32,262 bases of DNA from positions 1 to 32,262 of the IMG/VR virus record IMGVR_UViG_3300025168_000355; one strand, written 5' to 3'. The position numbers and the translations under genes were made by a program. The DNA is from a virus. The notes under the pieces were generated by a model that was given only the letters and a program-made list of their open reading frames with translations, had not been told where the DNA came from and made no database searches. Of this stretch, positions 12,375-19,908 are shown piece after piece; position 1 is the stretch's first letter; every line of letters begins with the position of its first letter.

Positions 12375-12868
12375 ATATACAATCTATAAAAACTAAAGAT
12401 ATTATTCCGTATTGGCGTAATCCTAGAAAAAATGATGAAACTTTACCAGCTTTAATTAAATCTATACAAAAATATGGTTTTAAAGTTCCGTTAATTATAG
12501 ATAATAAAAATGTAATTATAAGTGGGCATACAAGATTTAGAGCAATTGTTGAATTAGGATGGGAAGAAGTAGATTGTGTAAAAGTAGATTTTAGTGATGA
12601 AAAAGCTAAAGAATTACGATTGTTGGATAATAGAATACATGATTTAACACAATGGAATCAAATTGAATTAGATGATGAACTTGCGTCTATTATTGGATTT
12701 AGTAAAACACTTGATTTCTTTGATGGAACATTAGATAAGATATTTGATATAACAAAAGAAAGTTTTGATGTAGATTTAAATATAGAAATTGGTGCATCAG
12801 AAAGCGAAACTGAGGATGTATTAGTAATATGTCCTGTATGTATGGAAATGACAAAACTTGAGAAATAA
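12371..12868 (+). CDS. ParB/Srx-fold protein 3 with C-terminal CxxC
   Basis: The 165-residue protein repeats the plan of the preceding gene: KTKDIIPYWRNPRKNDET, SIQKYGFKVPLIID (31-44), SGHTRFRA (51-58) and LRLLDNRIHDLTQWNQIEL (82-100) lie at the same residue numbers. The tail VICPVCMEMTKLE also ends with one CxxC (C154, C157). Divergence is substantial, so the duplication is old and both copies appear kept. The ATGA overlap with the upstream copy suggests equal expression. The terminase small subunit gene starts two bases after its stop. Confidence 0.83.
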   Translation: MNIQSIKTKDIIPYWRNPRKNDETLPALIKSIQKYGFKVPLIIDNKNVIISGHTRFRAIVELGWEEVDCVKVDFSDEKAKELRLLDNRIHDLTQWNQIELDDELASIIGFSKTLDFFDGTLDKIFDITKESFDVDLNIEIGASESETEDVLVICPVCMEMTKLEK

Positions 12869-12870
12869 TT

Positions 12871-13230
12871 ATGGACACTTCAAAATCAAACAAAAGACAA
12901 CAAATAACTGAAACAAATAAAGCTAACTTTATAAAGGCATTTAGAAAAAGTGCAGGAAACATAGCACACGCCTGTAAATCTGCTGATATTAATAGACAAA
13001 CTTACTATAACTATTTAGAGAAATTCGACACCTTTAAAAAAGAGTGCCATAATATCAAAGAAGAAAACATTGATTTTGCTGAATCTGTATTAATGGATGC
13101 AATAAGAAATAAGAATATGACAGGTACTATTTTCTATTTAAAAACTATTGGTAGAAACAGAGGATATGTTGAAAAACAAGAAATGGACATTGAAGGTAGT
13201 TTTAATTTACATGTTAAATTCCTTGATTAG
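12871..13230 (+). CDS. terS: Terminase small subunit
   Basis: The 119-residue protein sits directly before the large terminase gene. It contains a helix-turn-helix (FRKSAGNIAHACKSADINRQ and TYYNYLEKFDTF, residues about 25-55), then the helical region typical of small terminase subunits (FAESVLMDAIRNKNMTGTIF, YLKTIGRNRGYVEK). These proteins form rings that recognise the packaging start site. The site itself was not identified. The stop TAG (13228-13230) overlaps the GTG of the large subunit, indicating coupling. Confidence 0.82.
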   Translation: MDTSKSNKRQQITETNKANFIKAFRKSAGNIAHACKSADINRQTYYNYLEKFDTFKKECHNIKEENIDFAESVLMDAIRNKNMTGTIFYLKTIGRNRGYVEKQEMDIEGSFNLHVKFLD

Positions 13231-14438
13231 TGGAAGCTACAGGAGTTGTCGAATTAAAAAAGGTATATAAACCTTTATTTGCACCAAAAAGATACAAAAT
13301 CTATTATGGTGGCAGAGGTGCAGGAAAATCTACTGCATTTGCTTTAACTCTATTAACTTTAGGATGTCAAAAAAAACTTAGAATACTTTGTACTAGAGAG
13401 ATACAAGGTTCTATGAAGCAATCAGTCCATAAACTCTTAGAACAATGCATTGATAAACTAGGCTTAGGAACTTATTACAAAGTAACAAGAGAGGGCATAT
13501 GGGGTATAAATGGAACTGAATTTATATTTCATGGTTTACGACATGATCCAATGCAAATTAAATCGTTAGAAGGCGTAGATATTTGTTGGGTTGAGGAAGC
13601 ACAAAAGATAACTAACGAAAGTTGGGAAATTCTTATTCCAACTATTAGAAAAAAGGGAAGTGAAATATGGGTTAGTTTTAATCCTAATCTTGAAACTGAC
13701 CCAACTTATCAAAAATTTGTAATTAACAATCACAGACCAGAAGATACGCTACTAGTTAAAACAAATCATGACGATAATCCGTTTTTTTCTATGGAATTGC
13801 AAAAAGAATTAGATTACATGAAAGAATACGATTATGATGAATATTTGCATGTATGGGAAGGAGAATGTAAAACTTCATCTGAAGCACAAATATTTAGGCA
13901 TAAATTTAAAGTCCAGGATTTCGAAACTCACAATGATGTAGCTTTTTATTATGGTTTAGATTGGGGTTTTTCACAAGACCCAACAGCAGTATTAAGATGC
14001 TATGTTTTTGATAGTTGTTTGTATATTGATTATGAATCAGGTGGGCGTCAGGTAGAATTAGACAATACCTACAGACTAATTGATGAAATTCCAAATGCAA
14101 AACAGCATATAATAAGAGCAGATAGTGCACGACCCGAATCTATTAGCTTTGTTAAAAGACAAGGTTATAGAATAGAATCTGTGCATAAATGGTCTGGAAG
14201 TATACAAGATGGTATAGAATTTATAAGAAGTTTTAAAATGGTTTACATTCACTCGAGGTGTTTAGAAACTGCAGGGGAGTTTGTTAGATATAGTTATAAG
14301 GTTGATCGTTTAACAGAAGATGTTTTGCCAGTAGTTATTGATGCTAATAACCACTATATTGATGCATTACGCTACGCATTGCAACCTATGATTAAAAAAC
14401 TTGGTCAACCAAAATTAGCTAAAGTAACAGGAGTTTAA
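13230..14438 (+). CDS. terL: Terminase large subunit (PBSX-type ATPase/nuclease)
   Basis: The 402-residue protein starts at GTG 13230. ATPase: Walker A GGRGAGKST (27-35), Walker B VDICWVEEA (116-124) and coupling motif SFNP (149-152). RNase-H-like nuclease: YYGLDWGFSQDPTAV (240-254, catalytic D244), IIRADSARPES (294-304, D298) and NNHYIDALRYAL (373-384, D378). It translocates DNA into the procapsid and cuts it. The length is normal for the PBSX/XtmB type. Portal follows immediately, as usual. The ParB block just upstream is an interesting context. Confidence 0.95.
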   Translation: MEATGVVELKKVYKPLFAPKRYKIYYGGRGAGKSTAFALTLLTLGCQKKLRILCTREIQGSMKQSVHKLLEQCIDKLGLGTYYKVTREGIWGINGTEFIFHGLRHDPMQIKSLEGVDICWVEEAQKITNESWEILIPTIRKKGSEIWVSFNPNLETDPTYQKFVINNHRPEDTLLVKTNHDDNPFFSMELQKELDYMKEYDYDEYLHVWEGECKTSSEAQIFRHKFKVQDFETHNDVAFYYGLDWGFSQDPTAVLRCYVFDSCLYIDYESGGRQVELDNTYRLIDEIPNAKQHIIRADSARPESISFVKRQGYRIESVHKWSGSIQDGIEFIRSFKMVYIHSRCLETAGEFVRYSYKVDRLTEDVLPVVIDANNHYIDALRYALQPMIKKLGQPKLAKVTGV

Positions 14439-15770
14439 ATGAGTATCGAAAGCGTACATCCGTTATACATAGATTGTAAAGATAAATGGACAAGAGTCAG
14501 AGATTCTTTTTTAGGTTCAGACACAATAAAAGAAAAAGGCGAAGTTTATTTGCCTAAACTTGGTAGTCAAGATAAAGATGAATATAGTTCTTATGTTTTA
14601 AGAGCAATGTATGTAAATGCTATAAAAAATACAGTACAAGGTTTAGTTGGTGCTGTAATGCGTATTGACCCAGTTATTGAAGCACCAAATAGAGTTATGG
14701 AATTAGCTGAAGATATTACTGGTACAGGTGTAAGTCTTAATGATTTTATATCTAATATGTTATCTGAACAATTACTTATGGGTAGGCAAGGTGTGTTAGT
14801 TGATCGCACAGAAGATAGAGCATATTTATCGGGATATACAACAGAACAAATAACAAATTGGATGAATGATGATGTTATTGTTTTAAAAGAAACTTATTTA
14901 CAAAATGATTCACAAGACCCATATGAAATGGAATATATGGTGCAATATCGTGAATTGTTAATAGATGAAGATGGAAAATTTTTAGTTAGAATATGGCGTG
15001 ATAATAATGGTTGGTCAATAGTAGATGAAGTTTATCCTACAAAAGTTGGACAAGCATTAGATGAAATACCATTTGTAGCGTTAAGTGGTAATGAATTAAA
15101 CCTTAATCCAACACAACCACCTTTATTGTCATTAGTTGACACAAACCTTTCAATGTATAGAACAAGTGCTGATTTAGAACATGGCAGACACTTTACAGCT
15201 TTACCAACACCTTATGTAACTGGCATAGATGCTGAAAGTGAATTAAGGATTGGTTCGGGTTCAGCTTGGATATTACCAGATTCATCAAGTAGAGCTGGGT
15301 ATCTTGAATTTACTGGTCAAGGATTACAAGCATTAGAAAAAGCAGTAGAAGAAAAGCGTGGCATTATGGCTAGTCTTGGTGCAAGTTTATTACAAACGCA
15401 AAAAGCAGGTATTGAATCAGCAGAATCTATTAGATTAAGACAGAACTCCGAAGCCTCTGTGCTTGTTGGGGCAGTTTTATCTGTTCAAGAAGGAATTGCT
15501 AAAGCACTAGGTATTTTAGCTGAATGGGAAGGCGTTAGCGGAGATATAAAAGTTGCATTAAATACAGACTTTGTAGATACTAAGATTGAATCAGATGATT
15601 TAACTGCATTAATGGGTGCTTGGCAAACAGGTGCTATTAGTCATGATACTTTCTTATACAATATGAAGAAAGGCGAAATCCTACCAGATGAAACAACTAT
15701 TGAAGATGAAAAAGATTTAATAGATTTACAAAATGGACAAATAGTTGAAAATGCGTTAAATTTAGATTAA
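14439..15770 (+). CDS. Portal protein (DUF4055 type)
   Basis: The 443-residue protein fits the DUF4055 family that takes the portal position in many siphophages: an N-terminal helical region with AMYVNAIKNTVQGLVGAVMR, NDFISNMLSEQLLMGRQGVL, the middle strand region (IPFVALSGNELNLNPTQPPL), LSLVDTNLSMYRTSADLEHG, and the long C-terminal helices (KRGIMASLGASLLQTQKAGI, ESAESIRLRQNSEASVL). Portals form the dodecameric DNA channel at one capsid vertex. It starts directly after the terminase stop. Confidence 0.87.
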   Translation: MSIESVHPLYIDCKDKWTRVRDSFLGSDTIKEKGEVYLPKLGSQDKDEYSSYVLRAMYVNAIKNTVQGLVGAVMRIDPVIEAPNRVMELAEDITGTGVSLNDFISNMLSEQLLMGRQGVLVDRTEDRAYLSGYTTEQITNWMNDDVIVLKETYLQNDSQDPYEMEYMVQYRELLIDEDGKFLVRIWRDNNGWSIVDEVYPTKVGQALDEIPFVALSGNELNLNPTQPPLLSLVDTNLSMYRTSADLEHGRHFTALPTPYVTGIDAESELRIGSGSAWILPDSSSRAGYLEFTGQGLQALEKAVEEKRGIMASLGASLLQTQKAGIESAESIRLRQNSEASVLVGAVLSVQEGIAKALGILAEWEGVSGDIKVALNTDFVDTKIESDDLTALMGAWQTGAISHDTFLYNMKKGEILPDETTIEDEKDLIDLQNGQIVENALNLD

Positions 15771-15773
15771 ATT

Positions 15774-16847
15774 ATGAATACCAACGAAAAGATACTTGAT
15801 GAAATAGTTGGGTTTGCTGTTGACATACAACGATATGAAGCTACTGTACAAAATGAAGTATTAAAACAATTAAAAACTTTAGAAACAAAAGTTCTTAAAG
15901 AATTAAGAGAATCAGAAGTTGCTGATACTTTAAGAAAACAAACGCAACAAAATCGTTTAAAAGCATTACTGATCAAAACAAAGAAAACAATAACTGATAC
16001 TTATAAAGAAATATCTAATGCTCAAATCCAAACTTTAAAAGAAGTTGCAGAATTATCAGAATTACAAGTCATTTCTTCTATAAATACTTCTTTAGGTGTT
16101 GTTATAGTTAATCCAAGTTTAAGTAAAACTATGATTAATACGATTGCCTCTGATACTTTAATTGAGGGTGCACCAACAAAAGAATGGTGGTCGAGAAGAA
16201 ATTCACAATTCCAAAGTAGATTTGAAGATACTGTGCGTATGGGTATGATGCAAGGCATAACTACAAATCAAATAGTAGCTTCTTTACGAGGAACAAAAGC
16301 AAATCGGTATAAAGATGGGGCATTTAATTCTACATTTAATGGTGCAAGTGCTTTAGTCAGAAGTTCTATACAAACAGTTGCAAATACAGCAAATGTAGCA
16401 TCCTTCGAACAAAACAAAGATTTAATTAAAGCAATTGAATGGTCATCTACATTTGATAACAGGACATCAGAAATATGTATGGCATTAGATGGATTGCAAT
16501 GGGATATGAATTATAAACCGATAGGGCATAATAAAATATTTCCAGGTGCTACTGCACATTGGAATTGTAGAAGTAGACAAGTTCCTGTAACTAAAAGTTT
16601 TGCAGAATTAGGTAGTAAAAGAAAATTTAAGAAAATACCCGAAGGTACTAGAGCATCTATGGATGGTCAAGTTTCAGGTGGTAAGAATTATGAAGAATGG
16701 TTATTAGGTAAATCAAAAGCATTCCAAATAGAAGTGCTTGGAGTAGAAAAACGCAAATTGTGGAAAGCTGGTAAGATTGGATTTAATGATTTAATTAACC
16801 AAAGAGGCAACCCATTAACACTTGCAGAAATAAAAAGAAAAATTTAA
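15774..16847 (+). CDS. MuF-type head morphogenesis protein
   Basis: The 357-residue protein has a helical N-terminal half and a phage Mu gpF-like domain at about residues 195-285: ALVRSSIQTVANTANVASFE, IEWSSTFDNRTSEICMALDG, and then GATAHWNCRSRQVPV with the conserved WNCRS. MuF proteins are minor head components near the portal, sometimes injected with DNA. The C-terminus (YEEWLLGKSKAFQIEVLGVE) is a usual extension of this family. No toxin domain is fused. Confidence 0.88.
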   Translation: MNTNEKILDEIVGFAVDIQRYEATVQNEVLKQLKTLETKVLKELRESEVADTLRKQTQQNRLKALLIKTKKTITDTYKEISNAQIQTLKEVAELSELQVISSINTSLGVVIVNPSLSKTMINTIASDTLIEGAPTKEWWSRRNSQFQSRFEDTVRMGMMQGITTNQIVASLRGTKANRYKDGAFNSTFNGASALVRSSIQTVANTANVASFEQNKDLIKAIEWSSTFDNRTSEICMALDGLQWDMNYKPIGHNKIFPGATAHWNCRSRQVPVTKSFAELGSKRKFKKIPEGTRASMDGQVSGGKNYEEWLLGKSKAFQIEVLGVEKRKLWKAGKIGFNDLINQRGNPLTLAEIKRKI

Positions 16848-16861
16848 ATTGATCACACACA

Positions 16862-16910
16862 ACGAATAAAAGGCGTATAATTATCTCTATAAAGTTAATT
16901 TTGACTTTAT
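16862..16910 (+). promoter_or_regulatory. Promoter with 5'-terminal hairpin (copy 3)
   Basis: ACGAATAA 16862-16869 is 14 bases before TATAAT 16876-16881. Seven bases on, ATAAAGTTAA (16889-16898) pairs with TTGACTTTAT (16901-16910). Compared with copy 1, several stem positions differ while pairing is kept on both arms, including G-U exchanges. The AAGGAG binding site and ATG 16926 follow. It lies between the MuF gene and a small unknown gene, showing that this promoter type is not limited to the early region. Confidence 0.75.
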
Positions 16911-16925
16911 GTTAAGGAGATAAAA

Positions 16926-17165
16926 ATGAATATAACAGAAAAAGATTGGAAAGGTTTAGGAGATATCTTGACAGCTAAACTTGATGCATGTATCGAAAGA
17001 GAAAATGCAGAAACTAAAAAACAACTGGAAAAAGAAATTAGTAATTTAGAAAAACAAAATAAATTACCACCAGTTGGAAATGGTTATTTCTCAGAATTTA
17101 AAGATTGGTCAAAAAGTGATCAAGTGAGATATAACGATTTAATAGAGAAATCTAATAAATTGTAA
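16926..17165 (+). CDS. Hypothetical coiled-coil protein (79 aa)
   Basis: The small charged protein has a long helical stretch (CIERENAETKKQLEKEISNL, residues about 17-36) likely to form a coiled coil, then GNGYFSEFKDWSKSDQVRYN. It has its own promoter/hairpin and a terminator right after it, so it is an independent transcription unit set in the head gene cluster. No family recognised. Its insulated expression and position suggest an added 'moron'-like gene rather than a head protein, but this is inference. Confidence 0.65.
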   Translation: MNITEKDWKGLGDILTAKLDACIERENAETKKQLEKEISNLEKQNKLPPVGNGYFSEFKDWSKSDQVRYNDLIEKSNKL

Positions 17166-17179
17166 ATAATCATAAATTT

Positions 17180-17210
17180 AAGGGTAAGGTTGAGGTCTTA
17201 CCCTTTTTTT
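17180..17210 (+). terminator. Intrinsic terminator after the 16926 gene
   Basis: AAGGGTAAG (17180-17188) pairs perfectly with CTTACCCTT (17197-17205) around loop GTTGAGGT, and the T-run continues to 17210. It closes the small transcription unit begun at 16862. Confidence 0.9.
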
Positions 17211-17253
17211 GTGTAGTGAATAAAGATGTGGTAAAATTATTTTGACAGAGTCA
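17209..17253 (+). promoter_or_regulatory. Candidate promoter for scaffold gene
   Basis: TTGTGT (17209-17214) and TAAAAT (17232-17237) are separated by 17 bases, a normal sigma-70-like spacing, just after a strong terminator. A small palindrome TGAC-AGA-GTCA (17243-17253) lies at the expected transcript start. A binding site ACGGAG and ATG 17279 follow. The boxes are imperfect, so this rests partly on the need for a promoter after the terminator. Confidence 0.45.
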
Positions 17254-17278
17254 TTTTTTTTATATTACGGAGTAATGT

Positions 17279-17932
17279 ATGAGCGAAGATACAAAAGAAG
17301 AAGTTACATATTCAGAAGAAGAATTCAAAGGGGTTCAAACTAAAGTTGACGAATTCCGAAAAAATAATGTTAAACTTATGAAAGACATGGAAACACTTGC
17401 CAGTAAATTTGAAGGTGTTGATGTTGATGCATATAAGGATATGTTATCTAAACAAGATGAATTAAATAAAAAGAAACTTATTGATGCAGGTAAGATTGAC
17501 GAGTTACTTGAAGAAAAAACCAAATCAATGAGGGAAACCCATAATAAAGAATTAGAAAAAACTACAGAAGTGAATCAATCTTTACAAGAACAATTAGCTA
17601 CATTAGTTATTGATAATGCAGTTCGTGATTCAGCAACTAAAAATGGAGTTGTTGATACAGGTATGGATGATATATTATTAAGGTCAAAAACTGTATTTTC
17701 ATTAGTTGATGGTAAAGCAGTTCCAACTGACAATCAAGGTAATACAATATTTGGACATGGTACAACTGATCCAATGTCAGTTAATGAATGGGTTAAAGCA
17801 CAAATGGATGTTGCACCTCATTTATTTAAATCATCTAATGGTGCTGGTTCATCACATGGTAGTAGACCAAATGCAAACAGTAAACAAAATCTAACTTCTG
17901 TGCAAAAATTAGAGATGGGGTTTGCAAAATAG
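17279..17932 (+). CDS. Capsid scaffolding protein
   Basis: The 217-residue protein lies just before the major capsid gene. It is highly charged with a long predicted coiled coil (EEFKGVQTKVDEFRKNNVKL to residue about 110, with EKTKSMRETHNKELEKTTEV), followed by a globular C-terminal part (IDNAVRDSATKNGVVDTGMD, VNEWVKAQMDVAPHLFKSSN) and a Gly/Ser/Asn-rich tail. This order is typical of scaffold proteins that guide shell assembly and leave before DNA entry. No protease domain was seen. Confidence 0.8.
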   Translation: MSEDTKEEVTYSEEEFKGVQTKVDEFRKNNVKLMKDMETLASKFEGVDVDAYKDMLSKQDELNKKKLIDAGKIDELLEEKTKSMRETHNKELEKTTEVNQSLQEQLATLVIDNAVRDSATKNGVVDTGMDDILLRSKTVFSLVDGKAVPTDNQGNTIFGHGTTDPMSVNEWVKAQMDVAPHLFKSSNGAGSSHGSRPNANSKQNLTSVQKLEMGFAK

Positions 17933-17935
17933 GTT

Positions 17936-18061
17936 TATAATACGCATATTAACTGTCGGAGATAGTTAGACCCTACTTTATTGCCTGTGGCATACAGTAG
18001 TAGATGTTTTTTAATCTGCCTGTATTACATGGGCATTATTTTTTTATATAGGAGTCATAAC
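17936..18061 (+). promoter_or_regulatory. Capsid gene promoter and structured leader
   Basis: TATAAT 17936-17941 is followed after seven or eight bases by hairpin TAACTGTC/GATAGTTA (17950-17957/17961-17968, loop GGA; T17949-G17969 can extend it). Further possible stems are CTGT/ACAG (17985-17988/17994-17997), AGAT/ATCT (18002-18005/18014-18017) and GCCTGT/ACATGGGC (18018-18023/18027-18034), the last followed by a T-run like a weak terminator. GCCTGT also occurs at 17983-17988 and could compete for the same partner. A clear AGGAG site precedes ATG 18062. ACGAATAA is not conserved here. Confidence 0.65.
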
Positions 18062-18982
18062 ATGGCATCAGTTACATTAGCAGAATCTGCTAAATTATCA
18101 GAAGATATGTTGGTTGCAGGAGTGATTGAAAATATTATTACTGTTAACCCTTTTTACGAAGTTCTACCATTTGCAGGTATTGAAGGTAATTCTCTAGCTT
18201 ATAACAGAGAGAATGCACTTGGAGCCGCACAATGGACAACTGTTGGAACTGCAATTGCAGGTGGTAAAGCACCAGCAACTTTCACTCAAATTACAACTTC
18301 ATTAACTACTCTTGTAGGTGATGCAGAAGTAAATGGTTTGATTCAAGCTACTCGTTCTAACATTAACAATCAAAAAGCTGTACAAGTTGCTTCAAAAGCT
18401 AAAGAGATTGGTCGTCAATATCAATCTAAAATGATTGTTGGTGCAGGTGCAAACAATGAAATCACAGGTTTAGCTTCTTTATGCCCTGCTGGTCAAAAAG
18501 TTGCGTCAGCCGCTAATGGTTCTAATCTTTCATTTGCAAAAATGGATGAGGCTATGGATAAAGTTGTAGATAAAGATGGTGAAGTTGATTACATCTTAAT
18601 GCACTCTAGAACTATTCGTTCTTACATGGCATTATTGAGAGCATTAGGTGGTGCTTCTATTGGTGAGGTTGTTACTTTGCCAAGTGGTCGTCAATTACCA
18701 GCTTACAGAGGTGTTCCAATCTATCGTAATGATTACATACCTATTAATGTTGCACAAGGAAATCAAGCGGCTTCAACAAGTGTGTATTTCGGTACTTTAG
18801 ATGATGGTTCTATGTCTCATGGTATTTCTGGATTGACAGCAAGTGGTTCAGCAGGTATTCAAGTAGTAGAAGCTGGAATTTCTGAAACTAAAGACGAAAC
18901 AATTACTCGTGTTAAATGGTACAACGGACTTGCTTTATTCTCAAACTTGGGAATCGCAGCAATGACAGGTATTCTTGACTAA
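18062..18982 (+). CDS. Major capsid protein (HK97 fold)
   Basis: ATG 18062 follows AGGAG with correct spacing; the frame is open further upstream to 17981, but that part is leader and has no binding site. The 306-residue protein begins MASVTLAESAKLSED, without a long delta domain, and shows HK97-type elements: NPFYEVLPFAGIEGNSLAYN (E-loop region), QYQSKMIVGAGANNEITGLA, the P-domain helix region (DYILMHSRTIRSYMALLRAL) and GVPIYRNDYIP, common before the final A-domain strands. Position after scaffold and before connectors supports the call. Confidence 0.9.
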   Translation: MASVTLAESAKLSEDMLVAGVIENIITVNPFYEVLPFAGIEGNSLAYNRENALGAAQWTTVGTAIAGGKAPATFTQITTSLTTLVGDAEVNGLIQATRSNINNQKAVQVASKAKEIGRQYQSKMIVGAGANNEITGLASLCPAGQKVASAANGSNLSFAKMDEAMDKVVDKDGEVDYILMHSRTIRSYMALLRALGGASIGEVVTLPSGRQLPAYRGVPIYRNDYIPINVAQGNQAASTSVYFGTLDDGSMSHGISGLTASGSAGIQVVEAGISETKDETITRVKWYNGLALFSNLGIAAMTGILD

Positions 18983-18994
18983 GAGCGTTTAATC

Positions 18995-19020
18995 AAATCC
19001 CCACTCTAGGGTGGGGGTTT
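18995..19020 (+). terminator. Strong hairpin after the capsid gene
   Basis: AAATCCCCACT (18995-19005) pairs with GGTGGGGGTTT (19010-19020) over 11 positions, two of them G-U, around loop CTAG, followed by only a short T tract (through 19021). It could stop part of the transcripts so that the capsid message is in excess over the connector and tail genes, or protect the 3' end of the capsid mRNA. Confidence 0.7.
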
Positions 19021-19033
19021 TACTGGAGTAATT

Positions 19034-19537
19034 ATGGCAATTGATGCAACAGTAAATGGTGCTTCTTCTGATAGTTTTTGTACTTTAGCTGAAGCAAACA
19101 CTTATTTCACAAATAAACTTTATTCAACTACTTGGGATGCAAGTAGTACAGCTGATAGAGAAAAGGCTCTAAAACAAGCTACAAGAATATTAGATGAAAA
19201 AATAGCTTGGACAGGTACAAGAGCAACAAGCACACAAGCATTAGGATGGGGTAGAACTGATGTTTATTATGACGGAATTACTGTTTCCTCAACTGCAATA
19301 CCAAAACAAATTATTAATGCAACTTCAGAATTTGCAGGGCATTTGCTTGAAAAAGATACAACTATAAATGCAGAAGGTAAAGGTTTAAATTCATTATCAG
19401 TTGGAGATATAACTCTTGATTTTGATAAACAAGATACAGCAGGTGTAATGCCTGACATTGTTCAAGAAATGCTTAGAGGTTGGGGAGTTATTTACGCAAG
19501 AGCCAAATTTGGTTCTGTTGCAGTTGTGAGGTCTTAA
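19034..19537 (+). CDS. Head-tail connector (annotated elsewhere as DnaT-like)
   Basis: The 167-residue protein matches the 'putative DnaT-like ssDNA binding protein' family found after capsid genes: SFCTLAEANTYFTNKL (residues 14-29), DREKALKQATRILDEKIAW (42-60), QALGWGRTDVYYDG (67-80), AIPKQIINATSEFAGHLL (87-104). In this position such proteins are first head-tail adaptors (gp6-like); the DnaT name is a legacy label and should not be read as a replication role. Binding site TGGAG precedes the ATG. Confidence 0.8.
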   Translation: MAIDATVNGASSDSFCTLAEANTYFTNKLYSTTWDASSTADREKALKQATRILDEKIAWTGTRATSTQALGWGRTDVYYDGITVSSTAIPKQIINATSEFAGHLLEKDTTINAEGKGLNSLSVGDITLDFDKQDTAGVMPDIVQEMLRGWGVIYARAKFGSVAVVRS

Positions 19538-19908
19538 TGGCTTTTCGTACAACAATACAAAATTTAGTAGAATCAGCATTTGTAACTCTTGATGATATTA
19601 CAGAGACGATCACTTATATTTCTACTGTAGGTGGACATTACGATACATATTCTGGTCAAATCACAAACACAAGCACCGAATACAGCTTAAAAGCAGTCGT
19701 TAAATATCTAGGTGACAAAGTAGAAGGCAATGAAAAAGAAATCGCTTTTACAGGCGATATTTCAATTATGTTTGCTAGTAAAGATTTAGCAATCATTCCA
19801 ACAACTGCAGATACTATTAAAAGAAATGGAGATATTTATTCAATTAATAGTATTAAATCAGATTCAGTAATAGCAACTTACACTCTTAATTTGGTGAAAT
19901 TAGGATGA
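19537..19908 (+). CDS. Head closure / head-tail joining protein
   Basis: ATG 19537 shares a base with the upstream stop codon; a longer frame from 19480 runs inside the preceding gene. The 123-residue protein is beta-rich (ETITYISTVGGHYDTYSGQI, YSLKAVVKYLGDKVEG, KEIAFTGDISIMFASKDL, IKRNGDIYSINSIKSD), matching stopper or head closure proteins of siphophages. The call rests on fold pattern and gene order. Confidence 0.7.
   Translation: MAFRTTIQNLVESAFVTLDDITETITYISTVGGHYDTYSGQITNTSTEYSLKAVVKYLGDKVEGNEKEIAFTGDISIMFASKDLAIIPTTADTIKRNGDIYSINSIKSDSVIATYTLNLVKLG

Noticed and set aside
17981-18061. N-terminal extension of the capsid protein by 27 residues
   Set aside because: It lacks a ribosome binding site, codes an unlikely Cys/Tyr-rich peptide and covers a leader with hairpins; ATG 18062 has AGGAG at good spacing.
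19034-19537. DnaT-like replication protein
   Set aside because: The label comes from a family name; its place directly after the capsid gene and the set of connectors around it indicate a head-tail adaptor.
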